A stretch of 64,000 bases of DNA from Solenopsis invicta (taxonomy: Eukaryota > Arthropoda > Insecta > Hymenoptera > Formicidae), in the NCBI RefSeq assembly GCF_016802725.1, contig NC_052668.1, positions 26,592,501 to 26,656,500 on the forward strand. Reading direction: 5' to 3'. Each line of letters starts with the position of its first letter. Position 1 is the stretch's first letter. Below, piece by piece: positions 14,067 through 27,500 of this stretch. Both the position numbers and the translations under genes were made by a program. The notes under the pieces were generated by a model. It had not been told where the DNA came from, did no database searches, and saw nothing but the letters and a program-made list of their open reading frames with translations.

Positions 14067-14456
14067 CTCAGAGTTGCTGGTGGCGACGCTGGACAGACCC
14101 GGGGACATGGTACCGGTGGTGGTAGGGTCCGGGCTCGCCGAGACCACCGTGGGGTTACCCGGGTGATGCGGCAGCAGCGCGGGGGCGTGCGGATACGAGG
14201 CGAGATGAGGATGCTGCGGCTTCGGGTGATGCAGCTGCGGACCGGGTGGTGCACTTTGCACTACCATAGGGACGGCTGGCGGCCCGGCGTCGACCGGCGT
14301 CCTGCCGCCGCCCTCGCTACCGGCGCTGCCTGTGACGACCGCATTGCCACCGCCGCCCTCGCCACCGCGAAACGACTCGTGCAGGTATTGGCGCACCTGG
14401 TTCTTCTGCTTTTGGACGACGTGATAGCGAGTCGGATTCTCCAGCAACGTACGTAC
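14067..14456 (-). CDS. Mitf: Mitf coding exon 3 (residues 137-266), LENPT segment and Ser-Pro site
   Basis: The acceptor is TTTTTTTTCAG and the exon is phase 0 at both ends. It opens VRTLLENPTRYHVVQKQKNQ, closely matching the vertebrate MITF/TFEB segment LENPTKYHIQQ, then VRQYLHESF. The rest is low-complexity: Gly-rich (167-187), then Pro/His-rich with several HP pairs (about 205-235). Near the end GTMSPGLSSVATSNSE places Ser254-Pro255 where vertebrate MITF has its Ser73 and TFEB its Ser142 kinase site (inferred by position). The donor is GAG|GTACGTGCG. The following exon, expected to carry the acidic activation helix, is not in the remaining 14 kb. Confidence 0.9.
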
Positions 14457-17400
14457 CTGAAAAAAAATTCGGCACGTCGCGTTAGCACTTTACTCCAAAG
14501 CAGGAGTCGGTTGTGTTTAAATTAACATTATTTAAAATACGTATTTCAAATAAAATAATGCAGTTGTTTAGTATTTATTATTTTAAATGATCTCTTAAGA
14601 TCTATTTCTTATTTTCAACTTTAAATGAAAAAAAGAAGTATTTGATTCTAAATGAGTAGTTTAATTTAAATTTTTACTCCTAAATAATTTCGATTGAGTT
14701 TTGTTTTCTTTGTAGAAATTAAAAAAATAGAAACCAGTGTTGTAAAGTGGTAATGGGGACAGTGGTAATGGGGGCGGTGGTAATGTTACGGTGATCCTAC
14801 TCGTCACTTGTCTGATTCTATTAAGATTTTACTGAAGATTCTGTTGAAGAGCTTCATGTATGTGATACATGTATAATTACAATTAAATATGTGAAAATAC
14901 TTAATTCGAATAAACAATTCGAATAAACAAAATCATAACAAAAAATATTTTGTATTTAAAATTTTTATTTAAAATGTATATTTCTTATTTTACATTTTAA
15001 ATAAGTTTTTGAAATCTATTTTATATTTTCTTTTTATTTTAAATAAACCGTATCAGTTATTTTATCGACTTTCCTACTTCTAAGCGAGTCGCGAGATAAC
15101 GACAATCAAAAAATTAGTTAACTGTTTCGAAGTAAGCATCACCATTACATTAAAAGAACGCTTTTACTGAAATACAGATATAAATTAAAAATAATTACAT
15201 TAAATCTCAAGAAAAAAAAATACTATATTGAACGTTTAACCTGGTTGCTTGAATGTGAAAACTTTTCGTTGCGATGTTTGAGCGTCTTATATAATTATTT
15301 TGATAGGCCAACATGAAATTAATTTATCTAATTAAATTTGTAGATTCTTTTAGACTGTAGTAAAATTTTTCTTTCCCGTATACTTATTGTAACTTAATTT
15401 ATTAAGAACTACAAAGTTTTTTAATTCAGCAAATGTATTATTATATTGTATCATGGATAATGTAATGAAGAAACTTTTAGATAGATAAATAGAAAAAACA
15501 GAAGCAACGTTATTTTCTTTTGTTTTTCCAGATAATATCGATTTTTATAAGTGTTTGTAGCGCGCCACGAAAATCTGAGGACAATCAAACCGGGATTACA
15601 TTAACATTTAATTCGCGATGCCCTGTTTTAGTCATATTGATCTAATATACAGAATATTCTAGTATCGAAAAACGATCTCTCAAGGTCAATTTTAAAACTG
15701 AAATGCTGCTGACATGTGTTCACAGTAGAAAATGCAAAAAATCAAGAGATAATAATTAAGAGATAAAAAAAAGATATAGATCAATACATAAAAACACAAT
15801 CAATTAAAAACGAAAGTAAGGCCTATTTCATAGCTAGCTCTTCGTGCTAATACTTCTCATATAATCTCACATTTTCAAATTCATCAAATTGTGTACCAAA
15901 ATTTTCCGCTCTTGAAACACTGCAATCATAAGTAGAATACGAATAACAATATCACTCTATTAAATTGATAATCAATTTAATAATAATGATGCTAATAAGC
16001 ATCTTCTTTTCCTAAATACATTAAAAAAATTTTGAAAATAATTAATTATAAAATTAATCCTTAATTTAATAATTAAGCATTTTATATCTCTAGCGAGAAA
16101 AAGACGCAATTTAGAAGTTGTTCCCAATTACTCTACACAAGCACATCTGTTATCTTAATTCAGCGATCTTGGGGATCGTTTATCTCATGTGAGAACTGTA
16201 TGACGAGAACATTATCGCAGCTGCATTTGGACCGTTCGCGAACGCAGCAACCATATTGCGTGGAGCAAATTGCGAAGGTAAACCATCGACGACTCTCGTG
16301 CCCCTCGCCTCTCGTATCCGCTCGCCATCTAACCATTACTTTGGGCGGTCTAACAGTATAGACACGGTGCACCGAATAGATCTATTAACGACGCTACAGA
16401 ATTCGGCTCGCCTTACTGCGATACGGCGAACTACTGGAACCTCGGAACTATACGGTATCGTTATCTTAGCCGCGCCCGCCCGCCCCTATGTATATCTATA
16501 TGGAGCTTTAAGCGACGGAAACGCAAACAACGGTAACCGAATGCTTGACCCTACCGCTGTGCTACTTGGATAACAAGACTCTATCTAGGAAAACCCCGCG
16601 TTGGACTTAGGATACTTCGGTACTTGCGCCAAGTTCTAGCTTTAACGGTCGCCCCAGTTTGGATACAAAACATCAAATACAAGGAAAATCAAAGGAAGAG
16701 GCTAAGAATGTTGGCAAAACATCGAAGTACGCTCGCGGTTGTGCTTATCGAAATGTAGATTATTTAATTTATGACATTGTAGGCGATAATGAATTTGGAC
16801 GCGATGTTACAGGCGCGAGCCTCACGCGAGCTACGTGACCATTTCAGGGATCGTAAGCAAAATGCAATTATAGATATTTCAATTAAGAAACTTTTTACCT
16901 GACATGCAAGTAAGTATAAGCTATCAGGATGCACCGAATGAACAATTTTTGTGTTAAGTAGAATTTTTTGTTTTAAGATATTTTTTCTCTCAAGTGTATG
17001 CACGAAATATGTATTCAATATGCATATGCAGAACACAAAACGCATCGCTTTAAATCACATAACAAATTGCTTGTGCGAAACGAGAGAATCACGTGATTCA
17101 TATAATGCTATGCTATGCCATAATATAATAAAACTAGGAATATGATATAATATAATATAATAACGTGATATTGCACAAAGCAAGATAATTCTATCATATT
17201 GCGCGAATCGAGTGCGAGCAATTCGCGCGAGCAATTTAGCATCGATCGAACGATGTATGTACGAAGGCGGCGGCGTACTTGTAATACTTGCGGTGGAACA
17301 TCCACGCCGATGGTGGGCAACGGCGTAGGCGGCACTGGTCTGGGCGGTGCGGCAGCTGGCCTCTGTTGCTGCAAGCTCTGTCGGAATTCCGCCTGTCGCC

Positions 17401-20400
17401 TCTCTTGCTCCTGCAGCTGCTCCCGCATCAGTTGCAGCTTCAATTGCGTGCGCGACGTCGGCGTCGCTGTTTTGAACGTCGGCGGACTGAAAAAAGCCAA
17501 TATTTCCTTCACGTAAGACTTTGTCCAAGACTTCTCGCTCTCTGGCGTACTTTCGCCGTTTATATACGCGCTAACTCGCGCACGAAAGCATCCGTTAAGC
17601 TCGAAATTTCTTTTTTCACAAGCCGATACACAGGACAAACGATATCAAACATTAGTATCAAATTAAAACTGATATAGTCCATTTAATAATCATTATTCCA
17701 TTTATGAGCAAAAAATTATTATATATATGAAATAATGATAATTTTGCTTATATAATTTTGAGGCTCGCGCCTGTATTCTTTTTTAAAAAATTTGATAATC
17801 TTAAATTTCAACAAAATATATTTTTATTTTAATATTATAATAGTTGCCTAAAGAACATGATACGATTATTTTAATGATAATTTTGCTTGCAGAATTTAAT
17901 CTTTTTTAAAAAATTCGATAATCTTAAATTTCAATAAAATGTATTTTTATTTTAATATTATCATAATTATTTGAAGAACGTAATATGATTATTTTAATGA
18001 AAATTTTGCTTACATAATTTAATCCTTTTTTTAAAAAATTCAATAATCTTAAATTTCAACAAAATATATTTTTATTTTAATAGTATAAGTTATCTAAAGA
18101 ACACAGTATGATTATTTTAATATTAATATTAAAAAATTCTAGTTCTTAAAGATATTATTATTGACAAATATTGTCATTTTCTCGATATTTTTTTCACTCA
18201 ATTTACAAAAATAATTGATAAATATTATTTTTCTTGATAAAATTATATAAAATTATACAAAATTTTTTCACCGTAAATTATGTCTATTTAATGCTATAAT
18301 CTTATTTTAATATTTAACAGTTTTAAAATAAAGATAATTTCAAAACACGAACGTTTTTGTTTTGTAGAAAGTAAATTATTAACGTAATTCAATTGATTGT
18401 AAGATTAAATAATTAACATTTTCAGATGTATCTCTACGAAAATAAAAGATGCTGCGTTACAAATAATATACACAAGAAACATTCTTATTCCTGGAGATAG
18501 CTGTAAATTTTTTTTCTATTTGACAAAGTGATACAATTCTTTGTTTAACTTTTAGTAATGTCTAAACGCAAACAAACTATTGATGAAACGAGCATTATCC
18601 CATTATCGTTTCAAATCTTCTAGCGGAGCAAGCTTTGTTCGCGTCGTTCGGAATGAGGCTCAATCACTTACGACGCTGCGCGTTTGTGTCGATAAACGCG
18701 GGAATATTCAGCGTTGTCAGCTGAACGGGCGCATCGAGTCCCAAGTCCGAGGCGAGACCAATTAATCTCGCAGCGCACAAACAGTATTGAATCGAACTAT
18801 CTTCGTGACGACAAGAAGAAAACCCCGTAAAGCCAATCGGCACAATTCGCGGCGCGGCCAACTAGATAAGTCATTAACGAACAGACGCGACAGGCGAATA
18901 ATGGACGTCGCTCGTGATATCGTCGTATTGTTCGAAACGTCAATCTGCCGAATTGATGGAAAAACTGAAAAAGAGGCTAAAAAAATCTCCAGCGTATTTT
19001 ACGCTGAATTTATAACAGATTTTAATTAGGTAACGAGCTTAAAACACGCATGTTCTAAATAAAGCAAACGAAATAGAATAATCATCGTTATTGATTGACG
19101 TAAGTTCTCCATTAACAAATTGTAGTATTAACATAATAATTATACAATTATAATTTTTACATTAATATTAGAAAATAATATTAATGAAGAACTTACATTA
19201 ATAATAAACAGCAACAGTGCTTATGTATAATTTAATAATTCTTTTAAAAGAATTGAGACAAAAAAAAATAGATCTAATAGTATCCATTTCAATAAATGCC
19301 TCTAATATGAACGGCTTGCTGTCTGTCACGTATCAGCAGAAAGATATCTCTTGATTCGTTCAGACAACTAGACGGGAACGTCCTTTATTAATGTTCCAAC
19401 CGCCCTACCAAATGGTGTTCGAGAATTAATGGCGCCATGATTCGAACGTAAACCGAGTGATGGTATTACCGAATCTTGGCACACAGCGTTGCTACGATTC
19501 GATGATATTCGCGCAAAAACGTGCGGAATCTCTCAAACTCGCGAATAGCAAAACGGCTATATATACATAATATAAAGTGCACCATTTATTGCGAAGCCAG
19601 TAAAACAGGAGTAAAATTTTCTTCGAACTCGCGCAAATGCCTCGGAAGTCGCGGGCCGAGTTTCGCGAGCACGTAGAACGAACCACACGGGAATATGGCA
19701 GTCGCACGTGTCGCTTTTATTTCGATTGATATCGGCGCGAATCAAACCTCTCGCTCGCTCGTTATTAAGCATATAAGAACAAATATGTCGTAGAGACGCA
19801 TGCCAGGCGTCCGTTTTACTGCCTCGGCTAAAGGACATTCCCAATTCGGGAACAAAGCCAAGATTGGGTCATAGGAAAGCCAAAATAGAGAGAGATTGCG
19901 CAATCCGGATCGAACACTAGTTCCCATCTTTCTTTCTCGATGCATCGCGTTTGTCACATCGCAGATATGGTAAATATACCCAGTATGATAAGAAAAATAA
20001 AATTGATCGACAAAGATAAATAATTTTCAAATCGATTATTAATTTTATAAATAACAATCTGATATAAAATCGTAATCGTTCGGAGATCTCAATGTTTCTT
20101 ATTCGCGCTACGCCAACACTTCGTGTAGCACTTCCGATAAAGAGGATGCAAAATAAGAACTTTCCCTTTCTTCATTATTAAAATATTGCCAGAGAAAGAA
20201 TAGTAAATGTTCAATAAATATTGGCCGATATTCTGCGAAATTGCAATCCAATTAAAAAGTTCAACATCGCTTCTTGGTTAAAACTAGAAATTTATTATGC
20301 GGAAAGATTTTTCGTTAAATATATGTATATTAGCTGTCCAACAGATTTCTCATGATGAAGTTAAATATTTATATCTTACAATCTGATATAATCCTTATTA

Positions 20401-23400
20401 TTTAGATATCTCAATGTTTCTTATTCACGCTAAATCGACGCTAATACTAATGCGAGTCTTCGTTTGAAACTAACGAAAAATACACTGAGAAAAAAAATTC
20501 CTAAATTTTAATATTTATTCGAATAGTATAAGTACTAATAAAATATTTACATACAATACATAAATTTTTACTGTATAAAACAATTATACTCAAATTAAAT
20601 TAATGGTTCTTGTACTAAATAAATATATATTTACATTTAGTAACTATTTCATTAGCACTTTGCGAATAAATATTTATTAAAATTTAATAATTTTTCCCTC
20701 AGTAAGTACAGAGAACTACTCCCTTTCTTAATTATTACCAGAGATGATAATATTAGAAAAAGGGTAGTAAATTCAATAAATATCGGCAGATATTTCGCTG
20801 AGCTGTAATCTAATTAAAAAAATTGAATACCGTTTCTTGGCTAAAATTCATCATACAAAAAGATTTTAAAGATGTGAAATATATTTCAGCAGTCCAACGG
20901 ATCTCTTACGTTGGATAAGGATTAGAATAAATACTGCATCGATAACGGAACTTTCGGAATAAATGCTTAAGATAGCTAAATGATCAAACTTTGGATTCGA
21001 TCTCATAGCCAATGGAGGAACAGGAGGCCGGTCTACAAAGGGGAAGAAGACACTGAATACTCGGCCAGGTCTTAAACTCAAAAGCCGTTGTCTTTGTGCG
21101 ATTACGAAATTAAAAATTCTTCCGTTTTCAGTCGCGCGCTACAGGGAGCTGCCGTAATAAAGCTGTTACAACTTTTATAATAGTAGTACCGGCTGACTTG
21201 TGAAAGGCGATTTAATCAGAACACCGACTTTCCCAGAGACCATTAAAATGTCTTGCGAATTTTTCTATCGCCTAAGAGCCGCGCTCCGTTTTCCTCCCGT
21301 AACATTCTTGTTTTTAAAAGCCCCGACCCTTTTCATTAACATGTTTATGGAATTTTGTTATAATTAATTAAAATTATAATTTTAAAGATTTTTATCTCGC
21401 AGTACCATTATATTACGCGATGCAAATGTGTTACGGAAAGGATGTATAATACCTCTGCCTCATTTTTATTTTCATTAGACTCATAATAAAATGTCAAAGA
21501 AAATTCGATTACGCCATTGTGTTATTTTTATATCACTAATTACGTTCCTTATTACATTCCGGTGTGAATATTCGATAATGGGCCAATATGATTAATGAAC
21601 TTGAGGAAATAATCGCGAGAGAAGATGAAGAAGGTCACAGTGGAAGGTAAGAATCGGGTATTACCAATGTTGGCTGAGTTCGCCGGAAAACTCGCGACCG
21701 ATTAAGAAACGGAACGAAAATACTCTGATGGAAGATTGGAAAAGTTTCTGATGAAAAATTTTCTGCGGGTAAAGTCGAAGTTGAAATGGAATTGGATACT
21801 TTCGTTCCTTTCGGATAATCGTTGTATTGATATTTGGTGGATAAGTCGAGTACTCTCTATCTCCCTTTCTCTTTTCTATTCTCTCTCTCTCTCTCTCTCT
21901 CTCTCGTAATCTCGATCGTGTGTGCTTGTCATTATGGCTGTTCGTATTGTTTCAACGCAACCACATCAAATTTCACTTGCTCGTTACGCCATTAATTAGA
22001 AAATTTAATATCCCACCTAAACGAAACTTGCCATTGAAAATCAATATAGCTAAATTGCTCTCGTCGAGACCTAATTAAAAGCATCCTTAGTAGGAATTTA
22101 ATTATTTTCAAATGTCGCGGAGAACGTTCGTAATTGCAGAGAGATAGACTGTAATTTGTTCATTGAAATTTTATTACTATACGAACGATAAAATTCAACA
22201 GAGTAAAAATAAATCACATTTTCACCAACCGCTATCGTCAATTAAATAGAACTTTTTCTTTTTTAATTAATAAGAATTCTCACTACGTTCCATAAGTCAA
22301 TAATCATGTATAATCTCACTACAATAATCATTAATTAATTACCTCGAAACCAATAATATGTAATAGCGGTAATAGGGCAATCCATTTGCCGCAGTTGTGA
22401 GCTTACTGTGAATTCGAGCGTTTGATATTTCATTGCATAATTCTCGTTATCGCACAGAGACATTTATTGTTAGGGCTACCGTCTCGAGAATGCGCTCACG
22501 CAGCGGGCGTATTGCATAACAATAATCATACCGCACAGAGACAGTGCAATCGCATCGATTCGCTAAATGCGTTCGCGAAAGGTCTCGCGACAAGCAGCTT
22601 GACTTTTCATAAACAGTCGGCGGATCGGAGGTGGCCACGGCGCACTCGTATATTTCTCCTCGCGATATTGGATATTGGACGGCCGAAAATAATTTTCGAC
22701 CGTACGTCGGATACCATTAATTCTCCAAGGTCACGTACGACTCTGCACGAGCAATACCCGCGCGAGTTTCTCTTCCCGTATCGCACTTTTTGCCGGCGGG
22801 CCTTTATACATGTCCCGCTTAGAGGAGCGAAGAGGGGAACGGCCGTAATACTGAATTTAGTGCTTATATAAAGAGCGACGCGGAGGATCGCTTATGGCAG
22901 CTTCATGCAAATGCGCGCGTACTCTCTTCGATCCTCCTTCTTACTCACTGTCTCTCTATGGGCGGTACGCAAAGAAGGATTCTTGCAGGGGAATCTTGGG
23001 GACAGAATCCTCAGTGGTGGGTTTAGTAAACTTAATGCCCGCTCTCTATATATACGCTGAGAGAAAAAAATATGTTACGAGAAAAATTATTTACTCGGTG
23101 ATCCCAATAACTCATTTACTTGCAGGCAAGTTAAAAGTTTCTTAATTGAAATATTTATGTTAATAAGTAATTTTTATTCAAGTAATTTTTCCTTGACTTC
23201 AATTTTAGAAAATATTTACTGTTAGATTATTTTTATATTCAATATAAAGTCTTAATCGGATTTTTTAATTTAAAAAGAAAATTTAATTAAATTTAATAAT
23301 ATTATAAGCTCATTTGTAAAATCATTTCAAATGTAAAGAGTGTAAAAAAATTATATACTTAAGATAATATGTCTATTTGCTAAAATTTTCACTTAAACTA

Positions 23401-26400
23401 AACAAACAAATGCTTGCAAATATATAGGTCTAGAAAATTTATTTTTTTAAAAAAAGTTTTTATCTCGGTACAAGATTAAGAAAATTATTTTTCAATTATT
23501 TCTAAATGTTTACTCAAATTAAGGATACGTCAATTTTAATATCAAATTACTTACAATTTTATTACAAGTTATAAAAAATTTCTTGACTTATAGCAAGAAT
23601 ATTGCAGAGATATTAGAAAATATACGTATAACTTCTGTAGAGAACAAAAAATAGTCAATATAATAAGCTAAAATAAAATATAAATTCTTTTATCGCAATG
23701 ATGTAGTTCATAATTCTTTACGCGATAATATTTTTATAACTTTAACACTTTGCAGATTTTTAAGCGTTAAGCGCGCTATGTTTTGCACGCCACGTAAGAA
23801 ACCCGGCACTGGGGATTCCCGAAGAATCACCGAGCAGATATTACAGACCTTGGAAGGTAAAGGACCAGCGGTATTAATGTCATTAGTCTCGAAGAAAATC
23901 GGTGGCTCGCCGTCGCCAAAGTTTTATCTTCATTCCCGCGCGGAATGAATTAAGTGAGAAAATATAGCCACTTGCTCCATACCGGCAGGCGGCCGATATA
24001 AATCGCGATAATATGGAAAGCAGCTTCTTTGTCGGATTAATGTATACTCTCGACTAAGACGTCGGCTTCGGTCGAACGGGGCCGTACGTGCGCGGAATTT
24101 CATCGTCGAAGCGGAGATTATCGTCGTGTGGGTGGGCTCTCGATCGTGAAATTCGAACAGTCATTTACTCCGATATTAGATATTCTCTAGCGAGAGAGCA
24201 AATTAACCCTGCACGGAATGCGCGCAAGTGAATTTAATCAACAAGATCAAATCACAACAAGTCAATGTACACTGAGAAAAGGGATATTTCAAAATTTATT
24301 TTATTAAAATAAATCTTTATTTAAATACGGAAAAATAAAATTTTATTCCTGGCAAATAGATCAATTAATAATAATAATAAAATAGAGATATATTTCACGG
24401 AAATTATATTAATATCAAAATCAAATTTTTTTTTTATAATTAATAAATATCGAAGAAGATGTCGCAAGTAACATTTACTCGTGTTTCGACTTCTTTTTCG
24501 CAGTGTAACGTATACATGAAGTTCTATGAATAGAATTTTTTGCAATAACAAATCATTTTTTTTTTGAAAACTTCACACACTATTTTACGACATTGAATTA
24601 ATTTTTTAATGTTTGTATAACTAATTTTCCATATTAAGATATCAGTTTATTAAATTTATAATCTTGATTGTCTATAAAGAAGCGAATGAATTTAAAAAAA
24701 TTTGAAGCTACGATTTTCAGCTTACGCCGCTCTTTACAGAAGTAAAACGTATAACACGAAGATAAGATAAAAATTCTTTCTCGATACATTCAGCATCGTA
24801 TTAAATGCCATGCCACCCTTGCATTCATGACTCCTCAAGTTCTCTCTCGACGTAGAATTTAATAACAGACATTCGGCGAGTCCGTCCGCGAAACAAACCG
24901 GCTAGAAATAAATTCCTTCCTCCCGCCCCCGCGTTCCCCAACGTTGCTAATACCCGTTGCGAAAGTTTGCGGGGTTTATGAAAAGCTCGAGAGTGTCGAC
25001 TGATAATAACAATGATAATCGTAATAAGCAAGCAGCGGAAAACGATTTACCTCGGCCGGGGAGACGGTGGAAACTTGTCGGGAAAACTTCATCCAGTTTA
25101 CGGAAACGACGCGAAAGAACGGAGAGAAAGAGGCAGATAGATAAATAGGTAGATAGATAGGTAGATAGAGAGAAAGATAAAAGACAGAGATAGTGAGAGA
25201 GAGAGAGAGAGTGAATGAGACAAAGAAAAAGGATAACGAGACGGAAATACGATGTTAAAATATGAGTATCTCTTTGAAATATTACGACCAATATCCCGTC
25301 AGCAGACAAAGTCCCAATTTGCAATTTGTATCGATATGTCATTTATGTAAGCCGCCTTTCATCGCAATCTTATCTTTCACGTTACGTGCGCTCCCCTTTT
25401 TCTCTATCGTATGAGCTATTATATCGTTTGTGCTGCAAATAACAACGTAGACACTTTGAAATACGATAGGGAAAGAAGGGAGGAACAACGTTAAACGCTA
25501 CGAGAAATAAAAAAAAACCGTCCGTGCGCGATGGCAGAATGTGGCCTTTCAGGTCTATCAAAACGAATTCGCAGGCAGTGCGTTCAAATAACTTAAAATT
25601 ATTTAGATAAAGATGAGATAAATTACACGCGTGTGCCAACGTATCTTGGATAAGATAACGACAATTTAATTTTAAATTCATCTAGATGATTTTATCTAGA
25701 TAATTTTAAGATAATGTGGCTGTTGAGCAAAACACAGAATTTAAGATATAAAAACAATATATTTTTGTTTTTGTTTTTTTTTAAATATTTCTTAAAAGCC
25801 AGAATTCTTTGAATAATTCAAGCTGATAAAAAGTGTTTCTCTTTCGATTCGGATCAATACGCAAATGAAAATAAAAAAATGAAAAATATAGAAATATATA
25901 ATTCACATTATATTGACTATAATAAGATTTCTTTGTAAACGTTTTTAGTAAACCATTTACAGTTTTGGGACAATTTTTATATCGCGCTGTTCCCTTACTG
26001 TTGTTATCACTACAAAAAGAAAAATAATTAAAGAATGAAGAAGAACTTCATGCTTATTATTGTTAACATTATGAGTAGTTTAGACAACTTGAAAAGAGTA
26101 ATACATTTTTTTATCTAAGATGAAAATGAAGGTAATATACATTCAAGATAAGACAAAATCAATTTTTCATCCAGTGTAAAACAATTATTTAGATAATTTT
26201 ATATAGGCAACGGTAAACATTGTTTACAGATTTTCAAAAAAGTAAAAGCTCAATATCGTGCTTTACATTGGAAATGTTTTTCATTCTTAATTTTACGCGG
26301 TGAAAATACTTCCTAGCCGTTCGGGAAATGTCTCGTGTAAGAGAGTGTAAAATGATATAGAAGTTGAAGGAAGACGTATAAAGAATATCACACGGGCTGA

Positions 26401-26927
26401 AGGTAGAAGGTAAAAGTATATCCTACAATTAACAATGTTGAGAAGCGAGGGAGCCTTTCGTGCCGACCGGAATTATACAATGCAGTCGATTAATCCGCAG
26501 TAACGAAGCTTTCTAACAAAGTGCACTTAGGTCGCTGCGCCTTGCTAAATGACCACTACTCCCTCTTTCTCCACTCTTCCTCCTCCTCCTCCCCCCTCCC
26601 TCAGTTATAGTATTACAAATTTCCCACCGTTAATCTCAACCCGGCAGACAAAACGATCGCGTGGAACACTGCGTCGCTTGCGTGTCACATTAATTCGAGC
26701 AAGGGGATTTTAATTGCCAGAACGAACAAAGGAGTATTGTGACGCAATATTTTTCATTACGGCAGATGAAAAAAAAAAAAAGAATTGTCTCCGCCCGATG
26801 TCCATTTTACGGCGAACAAATGAAAAGCCGCGATTATGTGCAAAATTTTAATGATAGACAAATTGAAAAAAAAAAAAGTATATTACAAGTTGTAATTTTA
26901 TTTCTACCGCAGTGTAACTTTTAATAT

Positions 26928-26976
<49 letters not shown>

Positions 26977-27463
26977 GCGTGCGTGCGTGTGCGTGTGTGC
27001 GCGCGCGCGCGTGCGTGTGTGTGTGATATGACGTCGAGATATTAATCAAAGGTAGCGCAATTAGCGTTTCGGGATCGACAAATATCGCAACGTACTCCGT
27101 ATTAGTTTCGCAATTTTGCGTAGGAGGCACGCATCGTGCTTTCACCCCGAGCTACGTTACGATATTCCGGAACCGCACAGAGATCCGCGTAACCGAAATC
27201 GATCGCAAACGATCGCTTACAGCGGGAGACTTGGCCCGTAAGCTCGAAATTCTCGTGCGAGATTACGTCTTCGCAAGCTCCACCGTACGGAGAGTAAACG
27301 CGGAGTTTGCTGGCCGGAAAATTACGCAAGTTGACCGTGCGGAATCTCGACCGTAATCTTCGGCGCGTACGTGCACATACACGTGCAGTGGCTGTGAATC
27401 GTGCCGGACGATCGGGCGATACGGATTCGGGTTATGCAAATGCAGGAACCAGCGAGAAGAGAT

Positions 27464-27500
<37 letters not shown>

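Larger units (their letters stand above)
14457..17278 (-). other. Mitf intron 2
   Basis: Bounded by GTACGC (exon 2 side) and TTTTTTTTCAG (exon 3 side). It is AT-rich with one GC-richer island at about 16150-16640 that has no recognisable exon. It carries an inverted-repeat element at 15151-15381, a G-rich triplicated motif (GTGGTAATGGGG type) at 14751-14783, a fragment of a second element family at about 16935-16998, and a perfect TCACGTGA at 17089-17096. Confidence 0.8.

Noticed and set aside
22422..22871. 149-codon frame on the plus strand
   Set aside because: It begins at TTG, has no recognisable motif and lies in a GC-rich island.
24947..25342. 131-codon frame with Leu/Ser-rich repeats
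   Set aside because: It is driven by the (GA)n and GATA-like simple repeats at 25140-25215.
26931..27145. Frame rich in His-Thr on the minus strand
   Set aside because: It is a translation of the (GT)n microsatellite.
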